A DNA stretch of 64,000 nucleotides, taken from Serripes groenlandicus (taxonomy: Eukaryota; Mollusca; Bivalvia; Cardiida; Cardiidae). Position numbers and translations under genes: made by a program. Positions 46,656-58,744 of the stretch are shown one piece after another. The DNA lies in contig JASEVX010000003.1 of NCBI GenBank assembly GCA_031761405.1, forward strand, positions 20,697,849 to 20,761,848. Reading direction: 5' to 3'. Numbering within the stretch: the stretch's first letter is position 1; every line of letters starts with the position of its first letter. The notes under the pieces are model-generated. The model was not told the origin of the DNA. It saw nothing but the letters and a program-made list of their open reading frames with translations, and did not search any database.

Positions 46656-46989
46656 TCAAACCCTAGTGGCTGTATATTGTGTATATGTATTCATGTTTCA
46701 ATGACTATGTACTTTGTATACGTCAACATAAACGTTCTGTTCTGTTATGATCTGATATTGAAGTTGTTTCGTTCGGTGTATGCAAATCCTTGCAGCAAGT
46801 TATTTTTCCCCCAGAAATAAACCACGTCATACAAAAATTACTTTCAAGTCCTTTCAACAAGCAAAGATTTATAAAAGCCTTCGCCGCCTGGCCAGGCTCT
46901 TACGTGTTCGCCATCCAGTCAACAAAAGTATGTTTGACTCCACAGGAGAAAAGCAATGAATTTTTTAAAAAAAAGGACGATCAAAGTAT

Positions 46990-47540
46990 GAAATTCTAAC
47001 TTTCGTTGATTTTAGGAGGTTGGTTTTCATCCATCTACCAGTGGAAATTTCAGCACAAAGGAATTACTCCGCTTTGAACTATTTGTTTCGCTTTGGAATT
47101 ATGTGTTTTGGCGAAGTTTTATTTCGGCGGAGCTGTGTTATTAGGAACGTAGTAACTCCGAAAAACGGTTTATCAATTATGTTGACTTTGAAACAACCGT
47201 CCCAAAAACCATATATTACCACATACAACGAAAAAACTTCAATATCGATGGTCTTCGATTACCCCTTTGATAATCATAATTCTCCCGATGTACGTCTTTT
47301 TACAAGCGAAGCATTTTCACGCATCTGCAGCAAACTATTATTGTTAGCAAATATTAATCATTTTCCTACTTTCTATATTTTCACATATTGTAATTTCACT
47401 TGCCATGACTGCAGACTTTTTGCACTGGGTGGAGTTTTAGAGTTCAACATACAGTTGCAAAAGAAAGTGTGCACTTTCCCAAGTTGTATCCGACTTTTCT
47501 GTCTCAAATTTCTTTTTCCAGGATATATTTTATAAACGGA
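46990..47540 (+). other. Highly conserved duplicated block, copy B, with 171-codon open frame
   Basis: Counterpart of 3500-4100. The open frame (47020-47535) matches copy A up to the NINHFPT region and then diverges by indels. In B the G-homopolymer is gone ('gggtggagtt'). Changes in the shared part show no bias to synonymous sites, so I do not call it coding. Confidence 0.45.
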
Positions 47541-47740
47541 TACCTTCGCCTAAAAAACCTTAACGTTTTTCAGCGGTCCAAAATTAGATTTAAATGTTAC
47601 ATGTGTACCGCAACATAAAAAAAAGAAAATAACCGTCGAAAGCCTATTATTATCAGGAAAAGAAATTTAACCCGAGTATCTAAAGATTTCAAGCAATTGT
47701 ATCTATTGATATGGCAGTTTTTACGACTGCTCCTTTCGAA

Positions 47741-47917
47741 TTATTTTCAGAGATTAAGTACTGCATAGTATATATTCTCTAAACGAGTCAGCTTTACAAT
47801 TATTTTCAGAGATTAAGTACTGCATAGTATATATTCTCTAAACGAGTCAGCTTTTCAATTATTTTCAGAGATTAAGTACTGAATAGTATGTGTATATTCT
47901 CTAAACGAGTCAGTTGT
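47741..47917 (+). repeat. 59-bp tandem repeat, three copies (copy B)
   Basis: Units start at 47741, 47800 and 47859 with 'ttattttcagagattaagta' and contain 'tattctctaaacgagtcag'. Copy A has two. Confidence 0.9.
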
Positions 47918-48599
47918 ATTATGTTAAGAGGGCAGATACATCTGGATTAAATAAATACTATTTTGAGGAGATAACTCCTTCGAGATGCATATGGTTTATT
48001 ATTAATGGTCAGTAGTCGCTTGACAGAATTGTAAATTGTTTTCCCATAATAATGCCACCCCTGATTTTCCTACCGTCCTATTATAGATAAATTTAATCAC
48101 TATCTGAAACAGCGTAACAGAAGTAAGAACTATTTAGGTTCAGGGTTACGTAACATGTCAATGTTATAACAATTCAAACATTCGGATAAATAAAAACTGC
48201 TTGTCGCCACACCCATTGCGTTCTATGTACAAAGATCTACCGAGACAATATATTGATAACGGTCAACCACGGGATAATACCCGTTATAATCTCATACACT
48301 GTTGGGTGACCTGCCTGTCAAATGCTACACCAACGCAGCATGCATTATATCTACATTGGCAAACTCTTGGCCTACAGACAACTCCGTTTGCCAGAAAAAT
48401 GGATCACATAAAAGCTGCACATTTGTGTCATTTTCTACATTCAATCGATGACTATAAGTTCATTCATATGGTGAAAATGGAGACCTTAATCACTTTTAGG
48501 CCTTTATGTCCGACAAAAAAGGTAATCTTCTCCTTCATTATAAAGGGTTTTAAACCACACACAAAAAGTGATGGGTTTTACGGATAAAAATTATCAGGT

Positions 48600-50076
48600 C
48601 CCTTACCTGATCATCATTCGAATCGAATTATGGGTAGGACCGACCGTTCGAACGATGAGCGTATCCTTGCATAGTCTTTGACGGATTCATACATCAGAGA
48701 ATGGGAAGTACTATGTGACCTAAATTCTCTCTTTGATATATCTGAGATATTATAATCACCAGTTGTATCATAATGGCAACCGGCGGTCCCACTTTCAGTT
48801 TGTGATTGAGAGCTCGAATTTCGGTACTTATCAGGACGTTGATACGACACCTTAGCGGGGGGACGGTCGTATCTTGACCTATGCGTCATTCATTCCGAGG
48901 TCCTTTGTTTGAGCGTAGTCAATTGGCAAATGTCGAAGTGCGTGTACTATTCGTATGATTAGCTGTTGACCTTGACTTTTGCCCTCTCGGGTTATAAGAA
49001 GATGAAACTGGTGGCATCTTTCAGGTAGCAGAACCTATTAACTGAACATTTGCATAATAAGGCTGATTTCGATTGTTCAGATCCGGAAAATCATTGAGAC
49101 TATGCAGGTTTCCTTTAAATTCGTTCGATACATAATCCAGATCAGCAGATGAATAAGGCAAACTAGTCTGTACAGTAGCTTCATTCAGATTCACTGCAGT
49201 AAATGGATATTGGTCAATAGGAACTGAATAATTCACATCCAGGTGCATATCGCCATTTGGGTTATAAGTACTCATATCTCTGCTGTCGGAAGAATCCGTG
49301 TACATAGACTGAAAATTAAATTCCATTCTGGGGATGCTGAGTGTAAGGAAATGGACGTTTTTGCTGTCTGACCGTGTCACCAAAAATGAATGAATAACAC
49401 TAAGCTGCTGGTCACAATTAGATTCGGAGAGAACATTCGTATATTTTTGTGCACACGTCTTGATCTGCTGATCCGTCTCCAAAGAGGTCACGGTAAATAG
49501 GGGTGACAGTATAAGTTTACAGGCTTTTCCTGCCCAGTTAATGTGTTATATTGAACTATTGATGATTCATTGGGCATTTTCCCGAAGTAGGTCTATGTTC
49601 TTAATGTCCTGCTTAAGCAGTTTAATTTCATATTTCACATGAGGGGTTGAGTTTGATACAACAGATTAAATTAAATACTCAAAGAGTTGAGATACGACCT
49701 GTTTGTCAAAAACAAACATTTGCTGTACATCCTTCTCTAGAACACCAAGAATGTGCAATGCTTCCTTCAGTTCAAGGATTTCCTTATTCGTATCAGTTTC
49801 ACTAGCACTTATATTTTGTTATATAGTCACCCAGTAATAACGGGATCGTTTCTTGTAAGTATGTATACTCTGATTTCGACTGGTAATCTGATGGACGGTT
49901 TTGTTTGGTTTGTGACCGTCAAGAGGAAGACAGATCGTATAAAAGAATGAGTCCCAGTAGTAAAAGATGATCTGCTCGGGAAACTAATATGATCCTGGTT
50001 TCACAATCACCATCCACTGACGTGGAGATAAGGGCGTGAATAGCATATGCAAGTTTAACTGCAAGTTATTCGCCAT
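48600..50076 (-). pseudogene. Decayed minus-strand ORF, gag/ORF1-like in character, copy B
   Basis: Homologue of 6200-7570. The third piece is longer here (49491-49021, 156 codons) because B keeps about 80 bp lost in A; it ends NRNQPYYANVQLIGSAT. A short basic stretch (SSSYNPRGQKSRSTANH) and the Arg/Ser/Tyr-rich piece 48889-48614 (SRYDRPPAKVSYQRPDKY) follow. The N-terminus (ATG at 50076) is shifted out of frame after four codons by one lost base. The stop after the coiled-coil piece is shared with A, so the ORF was already dead before the duplication. Family not recognised. Confidence 0.45.
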
Positions 50077-50454
50077 TGCGCCGTTGTGTATGAAGCTTTA
50101 ACGCGCATCCACAAAAAGGGAAGTCATACTTATTTGAGAGAATGACGAATAAATCACGTTTAACTTCATTCAATTTATATCACGATGTTAAAAGTGAGTT
50201 CTTTGGAATAAGTATTATAGACGAGCTTATTTCGTTGTTCATCGTTCAAACATACCTCACTCAGTGACTCCTCTGCGGGTGCACAAGTGAAAGATGCTTC
50301 ATTTGCCTTGTCAGAGCCCTGAAACACTTGTCCAGCATAGGGGAAGGTTGGAGGATATACAGGACCTTTTACTGCGGCTTGTCTTCTAGCTGTAGTAGAG
50401 TTAATTTCTGTAGTGTATCATGGCCCGAAACCATATCGACATGTTTGCGTATAT

Positions 50455-50719
50455 ATGAGCCGTTCCACGAAAAGACCACCATTGCGGACTCTGCGTAAAA
50501 TATCGACCCGGATCAGCCAAAGCATGCCGCGCAGGCTAACCCGGGCAGACACTTTTCGCCTCATGTGGATATGTCTGTTTCAGGAATCATTACTCTATAC
50601 CTTTATCTCCCTGAGACGGAATGTGCCGACCATGATTCGCCTGCATTCACTGCGTTGGCTGATCTGGGTCGTTACATAACGCAGAGCCCATTATGGTAGT
50701 TTCTCGTGGAACGGCTCAT
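50455..50719. mobile_element. 265-bp MITE with long TIRs, copy B
   Basis: Orthologous to 7951-8215 with the same 15-bp perfect ends. In B the inverted similarity is clearest: ATGAGCCGTTCCACGA, CCA, CTCTGCGT and CGACCC are mirrored at both ends over about 60 bp. Confidence 0.85.
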
Positions 50720-51489
50720 CTAAAGTATCGTTAGAATTGGTTGTAATCGTGAGTAATAATTTAAAATAAAATTAATAATAATAATCAAACGAGACGAATT
50801 GAATTGACAATATATGTGGCAGTTTAATCAAATGGCTGTAGTCAACACCACCCATTAAACGAAACAGAATCAAACATACTATGTACAATTATCAAAATGG
50901 CATTGCCTTTGCTCTCAGATCCAAAAACATTAAAATGCAGATTCAATATATCCACAATATTCCACATTGTTTCAGCTGACCCAATCAAATTATCTTAAAT
51001 TGTTTTCTTTACTTTACTTTTAATTTCAACCCTTTTTCACATACAACAAACAGCAGATGACTTTGAAAGCATATAAGCAAAAATACAGCAACTATTTACT
51101 ATTGAAAATATTATTATTGAAAATATTTGAAAACATTGAGAAAAGGGAGAAATTTCTCATCATAAATCTGACCTGACTTTTCATTGATCTTTTCTATGTA
51201 GATATCTCTAAATATAGCCTAAGTATGTTTATGGTTAAAAAGAAACAATGATGCTCCATTGATGCATTTCATGGAACACTGTTAGGTCATACCAATTAAA
51301 TAAAAGCCCACTCCTCTGACTGTCTTAAGCAGCATAGTTTAATCTACTTTTACAAAAGATCATATTTGATTACAGAATAATCTTAATCATTATTCTTGTG
51401 TCTTGAAGGTCTGAGCTAAGAAATATAATTGTGTAATGTATGTATATATGTTTTATATTAAACCTTTGTTACAATTGTGTTTTCTCAAA

Positions 51490-52210
51490 AGGTCACCTTT
51501 GCAGTCAGGCATGTGTAACCATGAATTCGTTCTTGGACTTGATTGACTGTGGCGGCGAGTATAGTTCAGTTTGTGTGTGTACATGGGTTACATCATTAGA
51601 TATCTAATTTTTGCCATTATTCACCTTTACCAATATTGTTTGGTGGACTAAGACTGGTTCTCCCAAGAGATCATAATTTACAGTCAGGCATGTATAACCA
51701 TGCATTTGTTCTTGAGCTCGACTGACTGAGGCGGCGAGTATAGTTCAGTTCAGATGTATACATGAGTTACTTCATTAGATAGTTAATTTTTGTCATTATT
51801 CACCTTTACCAGTATTGTTTAATGGACTGAGACTGGTTCTCTCAAGAAGTCATATTTACAGTCAGGCATGTTTAACCATGATTTTTTTCTTGAACTTGAC
51901 TGACTGAGGCGGCGATTATAGTTCAGCTCAGGTGTGAACATGCGTCTTATTAGATATTTCTTAATCCTGCCATTATTCACCTCTACCAATATTGTTTGAT
52001 GAACTGAGACTAGTTTTCTCAAAGGCAGACATGTATACTCGTGGATTGGTTCTTCGACTCGACTGACTGAGGCAGCGAGTTTGGTTCAGTTCATGCGTGT
52101 ACATGGGCTGCTTAATTAAATATTTCTGTATTTTACTATTATTGACCTTTACCTACGTTGTTTGTTGGGCGGAATCTGATTTCCATTTCATTACATGGTC
52201 ATTTTTGTAC
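51490..52210 (+). repeat. ~178-bp tandem repeat, about four units, B-only
   Basis: Units restart at 'cagtcaggcatgt' near 51502, 51681, 51859 and (diverged) 52025. They share 'gactgactgaggcggcgag', 'tatagttcagtt', 'gttacttcattagat' and 'cattattcacctttaccaat'. Confidence 0.85.
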
Positions 52211-53520
52211 CAACTGTCTGAGGCGGTGGTACTTACTCACAGGTCAACTTTATTAAACAATACTTCTTATTGGAGAACGTCATCACATTATAGGTATATG
52301 CTTTACTTAAAAACCAAATTCATCTTAGCATAGTAAATTTCTCGACTGACTGAAAAGTGGGCTCAGTTATCTATCATCATTACTTAGGCAAACCAGATAT
52401 TTAGTTAATAATTACTTGTGTTATCTGAGATCATAGTTATGTCTTACCTCTTGTTCTATTCAAATTTACAATTCAGTTGTTATGATTTGTTGGTTGAGGT
52501 GCATGCAAACACAGTTTTTAATTTGGATGTATTTCACTTGTAATTTATTATCTATGCTTTTCAAATTCATATATTTCATTATGAATTAAAATTAAATTTA
52601 AGCCATTTTAAGTCTTAAAATGACCAATTTCATCTTCGAGTCACAGATGCTTGTGTGACAAAATTGCAAACAAGGAAGATCTTGATCAGGCTGCGCAGGC
52701 TTATATAAATCTTAGATGTTTGAAGGGACTTGAAAGTCGTTTTCTTGGGGAAAAATACACTTGCTGCAAGGATTTGCCGGGTGCAGAAACTGGACTCTAC
52801 TTATAATTGGATGACCTTAAATGCTTGCAGACACATTTACACGAAGCAAAGCATGTTCACGCGTCTGCAGCAAATTGTGACAAAAGTAGAAATTCTTCAA
52901 CTTAGTCTTTTCCTTTAATGTTTTCAACTCTATTCATCCATTACACTTTCATAGACACACAATTTCTTTGAAATTGGATAATTTAATTCTTATTTAAATG
53001 GGATAAAAAGGAAAGGTTTGAAAAATTTATTTTTAGTGTTTCCTTACCAGCTATTCTACGGAACTCCTATTTGGATTTGTGTGTGTCTTTTTCGGCGATA
53101 GCTGATTAACGTGGATTTTGACCTATATATTAAACAAATGATCTAGATTGTAGACCAATCAAATGTTGCATTTAATGAATAATGTCGAAGAAATAAAGGA
53201 AATGAAACATTTTGATTAGTTCATCGTTAAGTTGGCGATCCTACGAGGGGCACTTATAAGAGAAATTGTAAATGACATGTTCTGCATACTAACCTTTAAT
53301 TGTTTTTCTTAAGAAATAAATTTCAGTGAAAAAAAAATCAGTGAAAATGTATGAAATATAATATTTAAGAGCAAAATATTAATTATCTTTGAAACATGAT
53401 AAGTTTTCAGTTATTTATCGTCAATTGAAACTTATACTGTGTTACATAAAACATTTATTGAATAGTTATGTATAGATGAATCAAGGAGTCGAAAAACATA
53501 AACGCTCTTTTAACAATATT
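52211..53520. other. B-only AT-rich DNA, no gene seen
   Basis: Frames 52097-52333 and 52730-52918 have no recognisable domain. No terminal repeats recognised. Confidence 0.4.
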
Positions 53521-53529
53521 TAAACAAAG

Positions 53530-53858
53530 AGTAAAATATATTTTTATCCAAAACTGGCATGCCGATCTTAGTCAAACCAACTGGAAATTGAAACTGGAAG
53601 ATGGAAAAAACCTATTAAGACTCCTATATCGGACCGTAAATGCAAATTATGTAACACATTAGAAGACCATTTTCATTTTTTACTTGAATGTCCATTATAC
53701 AATGATCTAAGACAAATCTATATGAGAAAATAGTATTGGTCTAGACCAAACATTCCTAAATTCGTCGAACTTTTAACAAGCAATAACCAGAAAATATTAT
53801 CCAAATTATGCATGTTTCTATATATTAGTTTCCAAAAAAGAATGAAGTCACTTGATTA
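53530..53858 (+). pseudogene. L1-type LINE C-terminal remnant, plus strand
   Basis: Reads WHADLSQTN, then after an apparent deletion IETGRWKKPI, DRKCKLCNTLEDHFHFLLEC, PLYNDLRQIY, an in-frame TAG, WSRPNIPKFVELLTSN, FQKRMKSLD and a stop at 53856-53858. The CxxC..H..C finger and the following text are typical of the 3' end of the L1-type ORF2. It is opposite in orientation to the LINE at 54448-57990 and so a separate insertion. Confidence 0.7.
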
Positions 53859-54447
53859 ATTATCTCATTTAAAATAAATGTATATTGTTATTGTTGTTAT
53901 TGTTGTTTAAATGTTATTGGGTTTGTTTTTGGTGGGTTTTTTTCAAAGTGTAAAAAAGGAATATGTATATATGTATATATGTGTGAAATGTATTATCAAA
54001 GTTTATTTCCATTTTCGAGATTTTCATTTTAGTTCTATTCTTCCATGTTACAAGGATAATGATCAATATTGGGTTATATATAAAGAGGCGGGTTGTTTGC
54101 GTTTCGTTTTGGTAAGCATCTGAAACTCTTTAAATAGTATAAATTATTGTGCTATATATAAATTGATATATAATTACTTATTTGCACATTAAAGTTACAG
54201 ATTTGTATATTCAATTTCGAAAAAATCTGCAACGATGTCTCTATGTCGAGCATTATCAAGAAAGAAAAAAAATGAATAAGCTATTTCTATTGTCTCTTTT
54301 CTCCACTACCATTAACCAGGAAGCAAATGTAAACGACAAAAATGTATATGTTCATATATGTGTGTGTGTGTGTTTTGTTTGATTGTATGTACAAGATGGA
54401 CATTTTGTCTTTTGGGAATATAATCTAAAATATATCTATATTATATT
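53859..54447. other. AT-rich DNA between two LINE remnants, no gene seen
   Basis: Contains GTT and TATG/GTGT simple runs. The frames 53911-54123 and 54182-54382 are low-complexity. Confidence 0.4.
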
Positions 54448-55744
54448 CCATGCTAAACGGAAGCTGTTCTTAAGGCCCTCAGCTGATGGAATATTTGATT
54501 TTGATTTGCATGAAACGGTATATCTTTTGAAATTCAACAACATCGTATCTAATTTAGTATCAGCATTACATGAACCTATAAGGACTTTAGCGCTATTTAT
54601 TTGTATGAATGGGTCTATATCTATAACCACTTTTCGTTTTCATCCATTTAATATACGAATCTTTAGTACATTTAAATGTATATATCTGTTTCCAATTAAA
54701 GAGTATATTAGGGTAAAGAGATTCTCATATTTGTTGACTAGGTGTTTCCTCGTTACAGGTAAGTGTTTTATAAATTAATTTATTTGTATCTTTATTCATT
54801 AGAATTTCCTTTAAATATATATTTATACCAGGTCTATTATCTGTCAATACAAGACCGTCAGTGCCGCTAGTGTTTCTTTTTCCTATAAACGTTTGAACTG
54901 TTTTCAATAAATAATAATACACTTAAAAATTAAATAAATGTTATCCATTAGATCTCTCACCATTCTAACTCCTCTATCATACAATTATTTGATATAGATA
55001 ACATTCAAATTTATTTTAAAATGTTCATTGTAGAACAAAGGCATGTTTAATATCTTAACCCAAGAGTTAATTTTGTTTATGTATTCTATATACGATTTTA
55101 ATAAGTCAATCCACAAATCGTTTTTCACGGTATTTGAAGTATGTTCACAAAAGAATTTTCCTAAATTAATTATTTTTCGTATGTCAAATAAATTGTATAT
55201 CATTTCATAGCATTTATTATTTTTACAAGTTATTAAGCTCTTAAGCCATTTTAATTTTATGCTAAAGATAAACTTTTAATATCTATTATTTTTAAACCCC
55301 CTTCCCAATAACCTTTAATGAAAATTGTTTGTTTTATTTTAGCTCTTCCGTCCCAAACAAATCTACACAGTGTTTCATTTATAATATCTGCTTTTGGAGA
55401 CGGAAGGCTTATGAATAAGTGTGTTACAATTAGTATAAGGAGTGATTTTACGACTGTTGTACTACCAATAAGTGTTAATTTCCTTCTTTTCCAATAAGGT
55501 ATGTACATTTAGATATGCTTTTAAGTTTTGGTTAAAAAAAAAATGTGAAAGTTCACGTCAAAAATAATGCCATGTAACTTAAACTGCGTTTCTTCCCAGG
55601 TTAATTTCCACTTTGTTCTACTTGAGTGTATACTATATTTGCGCGACCCAATCCAAATAAGCTTTGTTTTATCGAAATTACATTTTAATACTGATAAAAA
55701 AAGGAATGTATTCAGTACTTTAAAACACTTTTCAATGAGTTTTC

Positions 55745-56517
55745 TGTCCCGTCTAAGAGCAAAGTGGTGTCATCAGCAAATTGACTAATGAGATATTCTG
55801 TTTCGTTTATTTGTATACCTTAAATATATTTGCATTGCTTTATTTTAATACTTAACATTTCTGAACACAGGATGTAGATATAAGACGAAACGGGGACCCC
55901 TTGACGACAGCGCCTTTCAACAGTAAAGAATGCCGACAGGAAACCATTTAACTGAACAGTTACTTGCGTATTGTATAAAAATGATTGTATCCCCCTTTTT
56001 GAACATAGGACCAAATTTAAAGTAATCAAGTTTTTGAGAAAAAGTCGAAAGATACAGAATCAAAAAAGGCTTTTTCAAAATCTATTAGCATCAGTAGTCC
56101 TGGAATAGTATTGTCTTCGCAATATTTCATTACATCTTAAACCAATCGAGTATTTTCTCCTATAAAACGCCCCTTAAGAAAACCAGTTTGGTCATTTGAG
56201 ATTAACTCATACGGTCTGTTTGCTATTGTTCAAGAAGCTAATATTTACATTACATTTGATAGGGTTATAGGTTTCCAATTTAAGAATTGTTTAGTTTTAT
56301 TATCGTTAGGGATACATTTAATTATTACGGATTTGAAATTACTTGAAAATGAGTCGTTAATATAGGCAGAGTTTAGACATCTTACAACAAAATGACAAAT
56401 TTTAGACCAGAATACTTTATAGAAATTTGCCGAAAATCTATCACATCCGGGACCTTTATCATTAGTCATATTTTTTAAAGTATGAGTTACTTCTTGGTAA
56501 TTTAAAAGACCCTCCAA
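55745..56517 (-). pseudogene. Reverse-transcriptase core of LINE copy B
   Basis: Spans the NDKGPGCDRF block, the LNWKPITLSNV block, CRQGVPVSSY (canonical GCRQGDPLSP with D to V) and FADDTTLLL (catalytic Asp pair present). At least two frameshifts separate these. The corresponding ~730 bp is deleted from copy A near 12400. Confidence 0.75.
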
Positions 56518-57271
56518 TTGTTTTACTTTGTTATCGTTTAACTTATTTACACTTGATTTTGCAAAAACTCTTCAAAATTGAACTCTTTTGAGGTATCTTG
56601 TTCACTATATAAGTGTTCATTACATGTTTTTGTTTCGTGCAGTATTTCATCTTGATTAAAGACTTTTGTTCCGTCTTGTTTTTCGATAAATGTTATCGAT
56701 TTTGATGAATTGTGTTGTTTTTCAAAATTACAAAGATAGTTCGTTACTTTTTTCGCCGACATCAATCCAGTTTGACCGTGACCGTATAAAGTACCCCTTA
56801 AGTGGTTGTTGTCTTAGTTCTTGTAATTCAGATTAAAGTTGGAGTAGTCTTTCCTTATTATTTACATCAAGTAAATTCAAAATTCAAAATTTCAGATAAT
56901 AATGACTTCTTACATTTCTTTCTTTCTTTGGCTCTGTAACTAAAAAATGAAATGTCTTTCCACGTATCTCCATTAAAAGGGTTTCTAAAAAAAGTTGATC
57001 ATTAATGACTAATTGTATGAGTGACCTATTCATATTTAAGACATACTCAAAGTCATAAACAGGCATGCAGTTTTGAAGTATAATTTCATCAATTGTTTTC
57101 ATTTATGCAATTTACATAATCAATATCATGAAGTAACGAATTTTTGAACTTCCATAAACCTTTTCCGTGTTTAACAGCCGAACATTAATTCAAGCACAGT
57201 AATTGAATGCTCAGATTTATAGCTTAAGTCGATATCACAATTCCTTAAGAATGGTTTCATGTCGCTAGTAG

Positions 57272-57882
57272 TTAAATAAAGTCAAGCCTGCCTTTTTGTA
57301 AAGGTATAAGCCGTTTCCACGTGTACTTTCTTGAAATTCCCTGTAATTCCCTAAAGGAATCTACGAGATTTCTGTAAATCATATTACATTGAATTACTTT
57401 CCTTGCTTTTTTATTATGATAACAAGATTCGTAATTTTCATATTCTAAATTGGGATCAAGTACTAAGTTAAAATCTCCGCATAGGGTATAATATTTCTGT
57501 ATTTGAAAGGGAGTCAATTTCACTGAAAATATTTGTAAACAAGTTTGGATCACCAATATCCAACAAATAGTTCCAGGATTTATAAAAATCCATTTTCGTC
57601 TCTTTAACAATTGAGAACTTTAATGTCTATCCGCTTTTTAAGTAGTATTGAAACACCTTTTGAGTTGGATGTACCATGGCTAAAGAAAGAGTTTCCATTC
57701 CACTTCGAGTATATGTTTTTTTCAATGCATTCAGTGAAGTGAGTTTCTTGTAGGCATAGAATATCAGTTTTCTTTTCTTTAAATATATTGAATATATCTT
57801 GGAGCTTCTTACTATTGTTTAGACCACGGCAATTGTACGAGTGAATCGTAAGATTATCCACTTGGTAGTATATGTAGTACAT
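57272..57882 (-). pseudogene. APE-type endonuclease of LINE copy B
   Basis: Two frames overlapping at about 57604-57610. The first holds the NCRG and LQETHF motifs. The second holds CGDFNLVLDPNLEYENYES, then RKYTWKRLIPLQKGRLDFI, equivalent to the 'TW....RLDY' block. The YAPN block is lost by a deletion of about 60 bp compared with copy A. Confidence 0.8.
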
Positions 57883-58009
57883 TCGTTACTGAATAGTTTT
57901 AATTACTGAAAATGGACAAATGCCACACCTAATAGAAGTACACTGCCGCCTATACACAAATATAGGAACAATTTTGTTACGAGATATGTAAAAGATGTGC
58001 GTGAAGAAT

Positions 58010-58740
58010 AGCCGGAACTCCGGCTACTCCGGCTGTATCAACCAGCCAGAACAGCCGGAACTCTGGCTACTCCGGCTGCATTAACCAGCCGGGACAGCCG
58101 GACTTCCGGCTTCTCCGGCTGTATTAACAGGCCGGATAAGCTGTATTTCCTATTACTTCGACTGTACTTACCAGCCGAATATCATCATTTCGGCTACTCC
58201 GGCTGTATTAACCAGCCGGAACTCCGGCTTCTACAGCTGTATAAACCAGCCGGAACAGCTGAAACTCCGTCTACACCGACTGTATTTACCAGCCGGAACA
58301 TTCGGAACTCCAGCTACGTCGGCTGTATTAACCAGTCGGAACAGCCAGCTGTATTAACCATCCGGTACAGCCGGAACTCCGACAGCTTCGACTGTATTAA
58401 CCAGCCGGAACAAGCGGAACTCCGGCTGTATTAACCATCCGTAACAGCCGGAACTCCGGCAACTCCGACTGTATAAACCAGCCGGAACAGATGGAACTCC
58501 CTCTACACCGGCCGTATTAACCAGCCGGAACAGTTGGAACTCCAGCTACGTCGGATGTATAAATCAGCCGGAACAGCTGGAACTCCGTCTTCACCGACTG
58601 TATTAACAAACCGGAACAGTCGGACCTCCAGCTACGTCGGCTGTATTAACCAGCCGGAACAGAGGGAATTCCAGTTACACAAGCTGTATTAACCAGCCGA
58701 AACAAGCGGAACTCCGGCAACTCCGACTGTATTAATCATG
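58010..58740 (+). repeat. GC-rich ~43-bp minisatellite with CCGGCTG/CAGCCGG palindromes
   Basis: About 15-16 units of 34-46 bp share 'CCGGCTGTATTAACCAGCCGG'-like text in two halves (CCGGCTGTATTAA and CCAGCCGGAAC) plus AACTCCGGCTACT. Each unit holds inverted CCGGCTG and CAGCCGG. It begins right at the end of the duplication and is far richer in GC than its surroundings. Confidence 0.95.
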
Positions 58741-58744
58741 CATG

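Larger units (their letters stand above)
54448..57990 (-). mobile_element. Decayed L1/Tx1-like LINE, copy B
   Basis: Minus-strand order: endonuclease with NCRGLNNSKKLQDIF, LQETHF (57882-57604) and CGDFNLVLDP (57610-57272); linker (57102-56547); RT N-terminal part NDKGPGCDRFSANFYKVFW (56517-56245); RT palm CRQGVPVSSYIYIL (56029-55820) and QFADDTTLLLDG near 55790-55750; then RRKLTLIGSTTVVKSLLIL, FVWDGRAKIKQ and GGLKIID (55508-55257); 3' part (55203-54448). Each piece is broken by stops or frameshifts, but unlike copy A the catalytic FADD box survives. Confidence 0.85.
37330..57993 (+). repeat. Segmental duplication, copy B
   Basis: This is the second copy of the block at 1-13975, lengthened by B-only insertions at 38843-39772, about 39870-43455, 44919-46310, 46458-46900 and 51245-54440. 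Homology to copy A ends at about 57993, where the CCGGCTG minisatellite begins. SINE, MITE and LINE insertions shared at matching positions predate the duplication. The B-only elements came later or were lost from A. Confidence 0.9.
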
